Assembly (NCBI GenBank): GCA_030544215.1
Contig: JARZZO010000003.1
Location: forward strand, 1,746,001 to 1,810,000
Direction of reading: 5' to 3'
DNA: 64,000 nt
Origin: Zantedeschia hybrid cultivar
Lineage: Eukaryota > Streptophyta > Magnoliopsida > Alismatales > Araceae
The notes beneath the pieces are model-generated. The model was given only the letters and a program-made list of their open reading frames with translations, was not told the DNA's origin and searched no databases. Positions 35,201-44,900 of this stretch are shown in pieces (the first letter of the stretch is position 1; each line of letters opens with the position of its first letter). A program made the position numbers and the translations under genes.

Positions 35201-38200
35201 AACAACGGACTTGGACGGCACCCTGGCTTGGACCAGGACTGAACCAGGTGACAACCTGGTCGAACCAGAAGGCTGATTGGGTCCTTTGAAGGCCAAGTGG
35301 CTCAAGCCAATCACACCTAGCTCGGACCGGATCGCAATAGGCTCGAACCACTGGACGTGGCTCGGACCACGTTGCTGTGGCTCGGTCCGAACCGGGTCAA
35401 ACCCGGTTTGACTGGGTTAGATCAAAAGGGCCACGAACCCTTCTCCTCTTCCTTATTTCTTCTTCTTCTTCTTCTTCACCTGCACGAACCGAGAGGGAGG
35501 CCAGGGTTTGGAGCGAAGCCCCCGGCGGTAGGCGGCGAGGCTAGCGGCGGCAGGCGGCGGTGCAACGGCGGCGGTCGTGGCGACGGCGACGGCGTGCAGG
35601 CGCGACGACGGCGATGGGACCGTGGAGCCGTGGCGTCGGCGGGGCAAGGCGGTGATGGCAGGGGTGCGGAGCAGGCGTTGGACGGGGATGACGGCGTCGG
35701 TGAAGGTGGCGGCGGATCTGAAAAATGGAGCGGCAGCGGTGGCGTGGTCTGGCGGCAATGGCGGGGTGGAAGCCGACGACAGGGAAGGCGTCGGTGGGCG
35801 GGGCGAAGGCGGCGAGCGGCGCAGGCGATGGTGGCAGTGGTTGCCGGCGGGGTGGAGGCACATGATTTGGATAGTGAAGACGACCCAAAGAACCTGCTCT
35901 GATACCACTTTTAAAACACAAGACCCAAGCGTTTGAATAGTGAACACTTGCAAAAGAATGATGCAAGCTAGCCATGTTGCAATGCAGATTAAATCATACC
36001 AAATTGTTAATTCAAATGACCAACAAAGTAATATATTATTAGCCCACCCAGGGTATAATGACATACTAAATACTGACCGATGGTGACCAGTATATCCTAT
36101 GGATAAACAAATAAAAAAGAACTTTCTTCTCAGACTACTATTTATTATAGAACAATATGACAGACAAAGTAATATTCTTGTTCCTCTTCTATGGGGCCAG
36201 AGAAGCAACTTCCTGAGAGCCATCCACAAGTCATAGTAGCATTTTCTCTGTTACACCAAATCAGTTCCATTAAACTGAAAATTACATAAAGATTTACCAA
36301 ACAAATAAGGGTTATTACTGCAAATACATGGTTAATGATAGGGAATCTTCTCACAAGCATTCTCACAAATAGGTGGTGGATGTTAATGAGCCCTTTGAAA
36401 TCTTATCAAAAGGATGTAAAACCACAGCCCGTGAGTACAAAAATCAATGAAGATAGAAATTTTTTGCACCTTTCATACCCAGCATCCCAGATTTGTTTTG
36501 GGTAAATCATCCATGTCACATGCATAAATCTGAGATATGAATAGGGAAACAATAGAAACAACGTGTACACAGAGGACCCATACCCAAATCACCTGCCTAT
36601 GCTTTTCCAGGATGCCACAATGTCCTTTTCCGCCAGCCTCAGTTCGCGTTGTCCTTGCAAGTGATCTCCCAGCATATATCAGACCACCATAGGTGAGATC
36701 TAGTGTGAGAGGTGAGGAAAGCTGAGTTGTGAGGGAGATAGAGGGTATCGACCCGGGTGGAGGTAGCGGCCAACGACGACTTCAGATGCTGGACGCTACA
36801 GAAGTGAGGTGAAGAAGGCTGCCGCACCGGGGTATGGAGTAGAAGGCAGCTGTTACGCAGCAGGAGGACTTCTGTGCAGAGAATGGAAGGTGGTTGGTAT
36901 GTAGGAGGAGTGCGGCATAGTAGTGGGGATCTCCCAGCATGCATCAGACCACCATAGGTGAGATCTAGTGTGAGAGGTGAGGAAAGCTGAGTTGTGAGGG
37001 AGATAGAGGGTGTCGACCCAGGTGGAGGTAGCGGCCAACAACGACTACAGATGCTGGACGCTACAGAAGTGAGGTGAAGAAGGCTGCCATACAGGGGTAT
37101 GGAGTAGAAGGCGGCTGTTATGCGGCAGGAGGAGGGCTTCTGTGCAGAGAATGGAAGGTGGTTGCTATGTAGGAGAAGGAGTGCGGCATAGTAGTGGGGA
37201 GCTGCTGCATGGTGGAGGCGGCTGGGGAGTGGAGGAGGATGGCTACATGGTGGAAAGCTGCTGCTGCAGGGGGACGAATGGGTACTGTGCGGGGAGGTTC
37301 GAGCTCAACCTGGCGTAGGATTCCCAATACGTGACAGAAAAAAAGAAGAGGTGGATACTTGTTTTATTTTTATCATGTTTTGAGAAGAGAAAGTTTTTCA
37401 AAATATATCTCGATTGCGTGTACCATACAAAATACCCTGTTTAGTCGCTTTCTCTACAAAAATATATTTTTATAAAAAACGGACATGTTATAATCCAATG
37501 AAACACCCTATAAGCTTTCTTGGCTGATGGTAAGAGGCGACTTTGTCATAGAAAGTTCCTTTTTTTTTTAAAGTGGAAGATTCCAAGTTAATAGTTGATG
37601 CTAGAAATGTCTATTGCAATTTAAGTGTTAAACTGCAGGTTAAAAAGTACAAGAGAGAAAAAAAATTAAGAAAGAGAAAATATACAAATATAACAAAAAG
37701 AAAATATGAGATAAATTAGAAGAATAAAATATAAAAATATAAAAAATGATAAATAATTGAGTCACAGAATGGGATGGAAATGAAAAAGGAATCTGCCAAG
37801 TAAAAAAATGTTGTGCTTTTGGATCAATAATCCTAATCCTGTGGATTCAGTGTGTTCATTTTATGATATAATTTCTGTACACATGTATTATATATACCCC
37901 ACTAAATGATATTGGTGATCATGTTGCCAATTATGACGAAGCCTTATGAATGATTTGTTTCTAGAAATCCTATTATTTGTTGAGAGCATTATGACCATGA
38001 AAAGGTTTGGAATCAACTTTAGCTTGGGCTAGCACCCCTGGCAGCGCACCAGGCGCTCTTCTTCCTGCCACTCGATCACACTCGTGTGCTAGCAGACGTC
38101 TTCAATTAAGAAAGTGAACTATGTTGGAAATTTTGTCTTCTGCAACAGCCCTTCTTACATTCATTTTACACAAAAAGGAATCACCAGCACAAGTTTCTTC

Positions 38201-38449
38201 CAGTAATTCTTTCCCTTCCAGTTTGTCTCCTAGTAATCGAATTACCTGGACCTCCAGCTTATTACCTCGGCATATGCTTGAACGATATGTTTATGTTCTG
38301 GCATCGTGCCATTTGATGGTTGCAGTATGTCCTTTCATCAAATTCATGACAAATACTGTGCATCTTTGTTCCACTTCAACAGGTACGGGAAATACTGGAA
38401 GATGTACTGTCAAAAGGTGCCTTACAAGATCATTCCCGGGATCTACTAG
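14272..38449 (+). CDS. DWF5: 7-dehydrocholesterol (sterol delta-7) reductase, DWF5 type, 3' part of gene
   Basis: Exons: 14272-14327, 15852-15954, 16061-16126, 16983-17096, 17616-17742, 18630-18730, 18929-19054, 19139-19203, 19714-19795, 19897-19979, 38383-38449. All junctions are GT-AG and the join stays in frame for 990 bases (329 codons plus TAG). The family is ~430 residues, so about the first 100 are upstream of the window. The enzyme reduces the delta-7 double bond of sterol B-rings with NADPH in the ER membrane, on the route to campesterol and brassinosteroids. Visible here are the ERG4/ERG24 signatures GNIIIDFYWGMELYPR (residues 67-82) and LLFDRAKRDDDRCSSKYG (293-310). LLLTSGWWGLSRHFHY (247-262) and the end IIPGIY are typical of DWF5. 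Several hydrophobic segments fit a multi-pass protein. The paralogous C14 reductase (FACKEL) has clearly different sequence at these sites. The odd feature is the 18.4-kb last intron. Confidence 0.95.
14583..15255 (-). mobile_element. 5'-truncated LINE in DWF5 intron
   Basis: A poly-T run at 14584-14594 is the reversed poly-A tail. The direct repeat GCAGGAAAG lies at 14574-14582 and 15256-15264. The minus-strand frame 15033-14791 reads FCPAMLWAVWYERNKRKFRDD, the zf-RVT/C-terminal region of a LINE, with more of it (NAQW-like and RNRLPTSQD) up to 15255. It lies in the intron 14328-15851 and does not touch exons. Confidence 0.85.
20233..20430. mobile_element. Palindromic CCGGTACC-rich MITE, copy 2
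   Basis: About 198 bp beginning CATGGATGGCAGTACC and ending GGTACTGCCATCCTTG, with the interior almost entirely overlapping CCGGTACC/GGCCGGTACC motifs. Termini match copy 1 at 10911-11035. Flanks are C-rich (CCCCAACC occurs on both sides), so the duplication is suggestive only. All six frames are open and encode Tyr/Arg/Pro/Val repeats, which are not proteins. Confidence 0.7.
21093..21137 (+). promoter_or_regulatory. snRNA-type USE plus TATA motif, unit 1
   Basis: GTCCCACATT (21093-21102) matches eight or nine bases of the plant upstream sequence element GTCCCACATCG. TTATAAAG follows at 21130-21137, a gap of about 28 bp. Plant snRNA promoters use exactly this pair, with a shorter gap for Pol III and a longer one for Pol II. 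Whether it is active is unknown. Confidence 0.45.
21204..21551 (-). mobile_element. Solo LTR of the 7432-10689 family
   Basis: 348 bp reading TGATGCGGGACAGG to GGATCCCCATCA, the reverse complement of the LTR at 7432-7778. It is flanked by ATCTT at 21199-21203 and 21552-21556. It is the product of recombination between two LTRs of a former full element. Confidence 0.92.
21811..21854 (+). promoter_or_regulatory. snRNA-type USE plus TATA motif, unit 2
   Basis: GTCCCACATT (21811-21820) is followed by ATATAAAA at 21847-21854, with a gap of about 27 bp, as in unit 1. Retention of motif and spacing in both diverged units is the main reason to list it. Confidence 0.45.
22101..24125. other. DWF5 intron sequence without recognised element
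   Basis: AT-rich DNA with a poly-C tract at about 23731-23752 followed by (CCCA)n and an A run. An acidic-codon-like GAT/GAG run is present at 22860-22925 on the minus strand. No transposon ends or genes were recognised. Confidence 0.5.
24126..24974 (+). repeat. Left LTR of LARD-like element
   Basis: 849 bp, near-identical to the right LTR. It contains runs of CCCCACCGGT/ACCGGTGGGG that form inverted repeats, a CTATAAATACC TATA box near 24769, and the end TTGTAAAATCAC. After 24974 it diverges from the right copy into A-rich DNA, and no clear primer binding site follows. Confidence 0.85.
25478..27060 (+). repeat. Tandem array 1 (~37-bp and ~29-bp units)
   Basis: Dozens of copies of CGCCTACGGGAGGCTTTGAA plus CTCGGAATTCATATTT (about 37 bp), mixed with a shorter ~29-bp unit GAATTCGCCTACGGGAGGCG. 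The left third (25478-25980) is a more diverged form with GAGGAGGCGTTGTATCCTGA. Combinations of long and short units recur as a higher-order block near 26455, 26565, 26805 and 26905. Confidence 0.9.
27150..28035 (+). repeat. Tandem array 2 (~43-bp units with internal hairpin)
   Basis: About twenty copies of TTCTTATCGGTTCTCAGGGA followed by AGACTCAGTTCCCTACATA. Each unit holds the inverted repeat AGGGAA...TTCCCT around a seven-base loop. A variant with GGCTCACAGGGAGGCCTCA alternates at intervals. The unit length is not a multiple of three, so the array is not coding. Confidence 0.9.
29530..30391 (+). repeat. Right LTR of LARD-like element
   Basis: Matches 24126-24974 with few differences, including poly-G expansions. 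Beyond TTGTAAAATCAC the sequence CAGTTCTATAAGACGGG runs on and may still be R/U5 of the LTR, so the true right end is uncertain. Confidence 0.85.
30392..32491. other. AT-rich intron segment with short tandem and direct repeats
   Basis: 30690-30960 is built from irregular AAAATCAGTAAAA repeats. 31374-31460 holds four or five copies of a ~19-bp unit with ACTTGGAATCAATCCA. A ~105-bp block with CTACCAATCACA and CATGGTACC at 31828-31930 is repeated in diverged form at 32066-32172. No coding frame or known element was recognised. It may be leader or LTR remnant of an old retroelement. Confidence 0.5.
32500..33051. mobile_element. hAT-like non-autonomous DNA element
   Basis: Ends CTATGTTATCAAAGGCGA and, reverse-complemented, CTATGTAGTCAGAGGCGA form a terminal inverted repeat. 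CCTTCGCC flanks it at 32492-32499 and 33052-33059, the 8-bp size of hAT elements. Subterminal DNA is full of GCCTAGGCG/GGCGATCGCC motifs, while the middle is AT-rich and non-coding. Confidence 0.75.
33203..33668 (-). repeat. 3' LTR of the one-LTR element
   Basis: 466 bp. On the minus strand it starts TGATGCAGAAGACG and ends TTTGTCCCGCATCA. The start is set by homology of the preceding GAACCAATGGAGA tract to the polypurine region of the 7432-10689 element. The region 33240-33400 contains CACCGGCGG-type short repeats. Confidence 0.75.
33666..34574 (-). CDS. Conserved ORF of non-autonomous LTR element, second diverged copy
   Basis: 302 residues starting MDFTFEVDLPDS. The N-terminal ~125 residues align with the ORF at 9450-10430 without frame breaks (GNFISQSIVDSLSHTDY, VRYYDHAWCK, GSYISLGKEWMDVRQV, DPTGRDCL). 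The position of the retropepsin DSGA reads TASPFG, so the active site is absent here too. The C-terminal half is different and has three degenerate repeats beginning WDHDLF, WDHALF and WDQDLL, each ending near DD-IF/VF. The stop TGA is the first triplet of the LTR. Both copies are open over the aligned region, which suggests past selection. Function is unknown. Confidence 0.7.
   Translation of the reverse strand: MDFTFEVDLPDSMQARVFLTASPFGNFISQSIVDSLSHTDYIVVSGDRACVQFSHLLKDKGIFRSVRYYDHAWCKVTPQGSYISLGKEWMDVRQVLIDPTGRDCLLRPEGYHTSFRILNSTYHTQEKLQQLLACLAKMAPSSTTGWDHDLFITSGLHLIDDTVFEVDASWVVHSWDHALFRRSGLDRIYDDVFCTDLLDTAPVPIISWDQDLLVEAELHLITDDIFADSKPHPTFTEDVIIATLYEDMYDLLQSPVDMIWKTFCDSHTADWVVILDMIICLKTPTDDPIIRFEDEFFRTNGD
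34742..35058 (-). repeat. Stem-loop repeats in leader of the one-LTR element
   Basis: Three units homologous to those at 9028-9344 lie at 34742-34774 (degraded), 34894-34930 and 35027-35058, each with CCTCG near one end and a GCGTGC/GGCACGC core. Spacing is again about 130-150 bp. Confidence 0.65.
35896..35907 (-). promoter_or_regulatory. Primer binding site at the very end of the one-LTR element
   Basis: The minus strand reads TGGTATCAGAGC from 35907 to 35896, identical to the site at 7782-7793. The first base of the site is the terminal base of the insertion, and the flank CTTTT follows directly. Confidence 0.8.
36663..37201. repeat. Tandem duplication, ~265-bp period
   Basis: The block starting GATCTCCCAGCAT at 36663 recurs at 36928 with a few substitutions, including GTGAGATCTAGTGTGAG, GATGCTGGACGCTACAG and GAGAATGGAAGGTGG. 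The second copy ends near 37201, and short echoes of it (CATGGTGGA) continue to 37255. No frame is convincingly coding. Confidence 0.75.
37330..38382 (+). other. Last part of DWF5 terminal intron
   Basis: AT-rich unique-looking sequence before the final acceptor. No transposon or gene was recognised. The pyrimidine-rich stretch TTTGTTCCACTTCAACAG at 38365-38382 is the acceptor region. Confidence 0.6.
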
Positions 38450-38680
38450 CTGGATTGGATTACACAGAAGCCAGCAAGATCTGATTGTTCAGTCTTTAGT
38501 TTCTTTACATGGTATAATATGGTGATCCCGTGAAAGATGTGAAATGTATGCGGTCATACTCCTTCAACTCCGAATGTTCCATGATCACGGTGAAAGCAAG
38601 TGAACCTATAATTTATCTATTTCGCTGCTGTTCCTCCTAGTCTCAGTACCATGTGCCCTCCTGCAAAGGAGTGAGGTTAA

Positions 38681-39603
38681 GTGTCTGTTTGGTAGGGTGT
38701 AAAATTTCTTGCCTGCGCAGGTTTTCTGGAAATGCTCATTCGTACAGTTCGTTTGGCGGCCGTAAAAGCCCGGTCAACTGAAAACCAAAACGTTGACCAA
38801 CCGTAAACTCTGATTTTGGCATCAACTTGGAAGGAGTGTATGTCGTTTTTTGGGGAGACGTTTGAAGAGGCTTCTCTTCGCCTGGTCCGTTGACTACCCA
38901 TAGATCAGCTTCGTTGCCCGGCCAACTCAACTCGGAAAATTAAGAGGAAAGAAAGAAAAAGAAGTCACTTGACTTTGCTATTCAAATTTTCTCTGTGTGT
39001 GGGCATAGTTTATATTATTTAACCTGTCCAATCAAATGTCAAGTTGGGATTTCTCCTAGTGGGAAGGAAATAACGAAGGAAAAAAAAAGATCCTTTGATA
39101 TTGTCATTTGAATTTTGATCATGCGCGAGCATGATCTTTTTTATTTGATGCCAAGTGTGTTCTCTCAACTTGAAAAATAAAAAAAGAAATAAATAAAAGT
39201 CAGTGGACTGCCATTCGAATGTTGATCATGTGGTAGCATCATCTTTTTTATTTGAACCGTCCAGTCCAATTAGATGTCAAATTGGGGTCTTCTCCTAGCT
39301 TGAGAACTTTTTTAAATTAATTTTTGATATTGCCATTTAAATTTTGATAAGGGGAGAACATGATTTTTTTTTATTTGAAATTGCCAATTGGGGTGTTTTA
39401 TCTAGAATCAAATGCACCCAAATATGAAATAATTTTCAAGAGAAGGTTTTTTATGAAAACAAACAAATGAAAAGTTTTTTTGGGAAAATATTTTTAGAAG
39501 TACCAAATGATTGATTCTGTTTTCTTTTCTTGTTTTTTGTAAATTGGTTTTCTTAAAAAATATTTTCCACTCAAATCTATTTTAAGTGAAACCAAATAGA
39601 CCC
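38681..39603. mobile_element. Tourist/Harbinger-like element, possibly composite
   Basis: Ends GTGTCTGTTTGGT and, reverse-complemented, GGGTCTATTTGGT are flanked by TAA at 38678-38680 and 39604-39606. This matches Tourist-type ends with a 3-bp duplication. The interior includes three or four diverged ~130-bp direct repeats (38965-39410) with TTTGATCATG and GTCCAATCAAATGTCAA. The right ~200 bp resembles the element at 55422-55701, so two insertions may be merged. Confidence 0.55.
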
Positions 39604-40551
39604 TAAGTGGGATATTCAATACCTTATCGTTTGCATTATGCGCCTCAATTCATCACTATCACAATTGTTACTGGGGATTTCTTTTTAAACCCTTGGTAAT
39701 GTGATAACTGCGGAAAGCAGGTTGAGACGAAATTGTTCTCTTTTAGGAGCAGGAACGATAACAGTGAGACTCCTTTTCATTGAAAAGATGGCAGATTTGA
39801 GCAAGGTTACCAAGTATAAGAGGAAAAGTTGGCCTCAGGAAAAGATCAAATATATTTTAAAAGTCAGAAAGTTGAAAATTTGTAAGAGAAAAAAGAATTT
39901 TTTGATATATGAAAACCAGTTTCGAATGAGGCTTATATATTTTAATAAATGTATAATATTGGATTAACTTTCTTAAAAAAATATGATTTTTGAAGAGTAT
40001 TGTGTTTAAACTGACTTGAAACTTAGAAAATCTCAAACGTTCCTTTAATGAATCATGATTTATTCATGAAAAATGTGTTGAAATAAAATGAGTTTGTGTA
40101 AGCATGCTTTCTTTAGGAGTTAATAGCAAAATTTTCGGTCTTATTTTTGTATTTGTTTTTATGACCTCATTATATTACAATACTTGTGAAAATATTTTTC
40201 CTGTCAGTGTTTGCAGACATTTTGTTATATCTTATTTAACCTTAGTTAACTTTCAGTTAGAATTGAAAATGGTCTAAACTTTATTTTCTCATAAAGTATC
40301 TCTCTTTCTCCCTTTTTGGTGCTTTGTATTGGTTAAAAAGACTCCTTTTCATATAATATTTTTGTCTAGATATTAAATTTGACAATTGAATAAGGAATAT
40401 TCGTCACATATTAAACAAAGGTTAAGTGTAGATGCTACTTTAATTTAATAAGATTATTAAAATGATACAAGAATAAGAATAACAAGTTCACAAATGAAAT
40501 CCTAACAAGGTATATCTGCAAAAACCTCAACGAATAATCTAATTAAATTAT

Positions 40552-40791
40552 GAGTAATACTTGCTGCACCACGGGGACAGTGCGGGCCATACCACGCCCG
40601 TGCTGCTGTGCGATCTGACTGCAGTGGGTGATGCAACAATTTTTTTTGTTTTTTTGTTTTTAAGTTTGCCGAGCTCGGCATCTGTACTGTCCAATAGGAG
40701 ATCGGACGGTTAAAAATTTTCAAAAAAATGGGCCATGCACTCATGCCATCCGAGCCGTCGGATCCCACACACGGCACAGCAAGTAAAACTC
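40552..40791. mobile_element. MITE of the GAGTAATACTTGCTGCA family
   Basis: Starts GAGTAATACTTGCTGCACC and ends GCACAGCAAGTAAAACTC, an imperfect terminal inverted repeat. Flanks TTAAATTAT (40543-40551) and TTAATATAT (40792-40800) agree at seven of nine bases. The family is best seen at 56103-56627. The interior is non-coding. Confidence 0.6.
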
Positions 40792-41942
40792 TTAATATAT
40801 GTTTGCAAAAGGTACCTACTTATGTTACATCGAACATGAGGAATGCACTGATTAATATTTTTTTTCCCTTTTAGTGGGCCGATAGGCGAAATGAGTGGTT
40901 GAAATCTCTTCATTGGGGGTGCTGTTGCCGTGCGAGTCTATGTGGGTTTGCTGGGAAGGAGATGCTCTGCAACACGTTCACCCCGCCTACAAGGAGTGCC
41001 ACAGCCTGTCCAGTTTGCCTGGGGAGACTTATAAATAGGGGGCCAGGTATGCCGTATTGGGTCAAATAAGACCCGATTTACTGCAACTCCAGCTGCAGAA
41101 AATAGTAGACCTGTAAGAGTAATATTGCACTGTGTCGCAGGGGATGCCCCACACAATTCGAACCATCGAATGGCGCCATGGGAGGCATTGCAGCAGCACT
41201 GCAATTTCCCCATTACAGCAAATATTTCTCAACTCATAAACGTAGGCTTAGTCGGCACTCAACGTTCAAACAAAGTGAGCAGCTAGTGTAAGAGTTTGTC
41301 CGACTTAGATGCCAAAAGATTATCTAGCGACTAGAATGTTCAGGAGTGAGAACATCTGAATGTAAGTTCTCCCAGGTGATTTTAATTTAGGATTCTCCCT
41401 CAACTAGAAGAAGAAAATTCAGATATGAAATTTCTTCTTCTTCCAATTACTAATGGATGGGAAGGATTACCTGCGCAGGTTCAAACATTCTTCCCCACGT
41501 TTACATAGGAGCTGAGTTTTTATTTCCAATTCTCAACCTCCAAGAGGCCTTTGAAGAAACAATAGTTTGAGCCATACGGAGAAAGTGGAGGTACACACAA
41601 GGTCCAGCTTTCTTTGTATTGTACCAAATAAATAGAAACCTGATTGCTGGACAAACTCTGTGGTAATCAATCTCAAAGGCAACGTATTCGAACCGAGGAC
41701 AAAGGACGACAAATGGAAGCATCTACAAATAACGATAGATGTCATAGGAACTGTGTGGCGTATGGTAGAATCTGGAGAAAAGTCATGTGGCATTTATTTC
41801 TCTCACAGTTGCAGGTCATCGCACTTGCACAACTGGGTCTTAAAATGGAGGAAGAAAAGGCCGCGGACTTGCCTGGCAATTTATACCTTGCAGATGGAAA
41901 AAATGTAATTACAAAATTTATATACAAGTATGAATGCTAAGT

Positions 41943-44900
41943 TCACATCTCAAACAATAGGTTATTAATTTTCCGAAGCTCCTTGAGAGCCGCCATGGCT
42001 GTTGCCTGCCCTTTTCCACCAAGAATGTTATTTGATAGGTTTTCCAATGAGCCAACCTGACCCCGGTCTTGCTGGAAGATGGACTCTAGTACCTGTTTCG
42101 GAGTAAGAGAATGAATATTAGGTGTTAGTTGGATCAGATGCAAGCATTGTCTGGAGAAAAGTCTTAAATCCAGGGAACAACTTTCTTTATTGCAAACTGT
42201 CCCCTGGCCACTATGGCAGAGGTTATCCGGAAAAAAAGAGGCTTCACTGCATAGAAGCAGAAGTAATTAAGCAAATGTATGCACACTATTTTCTGATGAA
42301 GATTTCACCAATTAATAAGGTTCGGAATTGAAACTTTGTAGTGGAGTGAATATATGAAATCTAACTAACACAAGCATCAGTTCAGGATGCATTATGAAAC
42401 TAATGGAGACAAGCATCAATCAGGATGGGTACTTCTATAGATACACCAAATGTCACATGCTACTGATGTTTGAACTGTCAAATTGTCAAAATGATCAAGT
42501 TGTGAAGAATCAAATTACTTCACTTATTAGCCAGTCTTGCAGAAGACAGTTTGAGACTATGCATTTCTAATCATTATCAGAGTCTCCATGTGGAAATTCA
42601 CCCACCATAAAATCTGGAAACATGACAGCCCAACTAATTAAATATCTGCATTTATTTTCTCACAAAGTATAGACCATCTCTTTCTCCATGGTGGAATTGT
42701 CACTAATGTCTGATGCCTCTGTAAACTTCTGCAGATTCTGTGGTGGGACCCTAGGGAATGTGCTGAATTTCTATGTTCATAACCCTCTAACTGCTCAGTC
42801 AAGTATAAGTAAGTGGTTTTGGCCTGCTTTTATTTCAGCTATGCTGTGGTCCATTTGAGGAGTACTGTAGAAAATTCAGAAACAATTTGAGACCTGCTCA
42901 TAGTGCCCTCGCAAGGGCACTCTGAACCTTGCATGACTGGCATACCTCCTCTCAAGGCAATAATGTTGAAGGGTCCTGCCTGGTGCAGAGGTCAATGAAC
43001 AGGAACTCCTGTGTGATGAGCATAGCCATTGGTGTCTCAGAAAGGTTTTCAAATCGATGACTCCAGGAAACAATAGGTTCTTTAATATTTAAAACTCCAG
43101 CAAGAAAAACAATATTCGCATTAGAGGAAAACCCAGAAAAGAAAGGTACTCAGGAGGCTTCACCATCCCAAACAACCCTGAATACTCATTAGCCAACTAG
43201 TTTTATACTTTTTCATTTTGGTTAACATGTTGTGCAAATATATCTGCAAACAAACTAGTCTAACTTTATATATTTTGCTCCAAATTTAGTGCAAACATAT
43301 GTAGCATTAAGATAAATCATTAACCACTACAGTTTGTCTATCTCACCTGAATATTTTCTAGCATTGACTGCCCAAGATTCTTCAAGGTTCCAATCACTTT
43401 CTTGTCTCCTACTTCTGGTCTACTTGCACTTCCACAGCCAACCAAAGATGAACCTGAAACATCTTTCTGGACATTTCCGATTGTTGACGTACGTGCCTCA
43501 GCGTTTCCTTTCTCTTCACTTGCACCCCTACCAAATTTCCAGAACCACTGAAATTTACTAGATGACAGTTTCTTTTCCTTTTCAACGAGTGCTTGTTTCT
43601 CTGCCACATCCACATTGGTTCCAAGATTAACAGCAACAGCTGAATTGGCCTCAATGTCTCCAGGTGAAGTATTATTAGATGTGTTACAGAAAGAGTCCTC
43701 TGCAGGATTGACCTCACCATCATCACCTGTACACGAATTTGAAGTGACACTGCTCTTCTCTGAGTCATTTTCTTCGTCATGGGTCACACTGAGGGGGCTT
43801 GTCGCAGTGGAAAACAATGAGGAATTCTCCCCGCTCAAGCATGTCTCTTCACCCATGCAACACGGATGATTTTCAATGCTGCTTTGTGCAGTTGAGGTGT
43901 GTGGGCGATTCTTTACATCCACTTCTGCTGAAAGAGGATCCTCTGCATCTGAGGGACTAGTTACTCCTCCATGTTCAACCTTATCATCACCTACATCAGA
44001 GTCAACCTCTTGAGAAAAATCATCAAACAGTTTGCGTCTAACTGCTGAGTGACTGTCTTTTTTTGCGCTCATGATCCTTGCAGGGGAGGGATCCGACTCT
44101 GTCCTGAAAAGACTAAATTTTCCTCTACCAAATGGTTTGTTTAAAATTCCCTTTGGAGTTGCATCACTATGACTTCCCTTCTGAAGTTCTTCTTCCCTAT
44201 GTAGCACTCGCCATTTCTCTTCCCAATAGCTCTCGGGCAGGGAATAAGTATGTGTCTTGGGGGAGACTGTACTGGAAGAGATGCTGTAACTTCTGATAAG
44301 TGCTGAACCATTCCCCCCAGAAACTGGCCCCGAGTGACTTGAGGTATTGATATTCATTGCAAGAACCTGTAAAGATTTTGCCTTGTCAATCAACTTCTTC
44401 AGGTTTATATTCTCGGGGAAGTTGAGCAACCTCTGAAGGCAAGTGGTTGCATTTTCTGTTGCAAGCAGAGAAGCCCTTAAATGAAGAATCATGGAGACTG
44501 CCACTGCTGAAATGAATGCCCCACGAGGAGAGCATAGGATCCTGAAGTTAAACTGTGCTTCATTTTCTGTGTCTAGATGGCATATACTGTTTGAATAGGA
44601 GAATATTTCATCCCATACAACCAAAAGATCCTGAAGTGAAAATTCGCGTCCAAATAAAACACGCAACCATCGAAGGGCGAAGTACTGAGGTTCAACCCCA
44701 AGGTCAACTAGATGGCTATGAAGAGATGGATCGACGATAGAAAGCAAATGATACAATGCGGAGGATGCTTCAATCACTGGAGTTAAGCCCGTGACGGAAC
44801 CAGAAGCAGGAGAAAGAGAAAAGAAATCAGCTATAGCAACCACACCACATGCTCCATTCATTAATGAATCAAACATGCAATAAGCATCATGCTCCGTAAA

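Larger units (their letters stand above)
33203..35907 (-). mobile_element. LTR element with only one LTR, starting at its primer binding site
   Basis: On the minus strand the insert begins at 35907 with TGGTATCAGAGC, the primer binding site itself. It continues through a GC-rich leader (35870-35480) and a stem-loop leader (35060-34742). The conserved ORF (34574-33666) follows, and the insert ends with one 466-bp LTR at 33668-33203 (TGATGC...CCGCATCA). ACTTTT lies at 33197-33202 and again at 35907/35908-35912 (CTTTT strictly outside), which looks like a target-site duplication of the whole one-LTR unit. No 5' LTR is present. Layout and ORF match the element at 7432-10689, but the LTR sequence is different. 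Confidence 0.75.
19980..38382 (+). other. 18.4-kb terminal intron of DWF5
   Basis: The donor GTAAGA at 19980 follows codon bases AA of the Lys in DDDRCSSK. The acceptor CAACAG at 38377-38382 precedes the G that completes it, then YGKYWKMYCQKVPYKIIPGIY. The reading frame is continuous across the junction, so both ends belong to one gene. The other visible introns are 84 bp to 1.5 kb. Nearly all of the size comes from transposons: a palindromic MITE, a USE-type repeat with solo LTR, a LARD-like element, a hAT-like element and a one-LTR element. Confidence 0.9.

Noticed and set aside
35357..35936. Gly/Arg-rich ORFs on the plus strand
   Set aside because: They lie in the GC-rich leader of a minus-strand LTR element, with all frames open through composition.
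43409..43869. Overlapping ORFs in other frames of TBC exon 4
   Set aside because: They are shadows of the long real exon, which is in frame with its neighbours.
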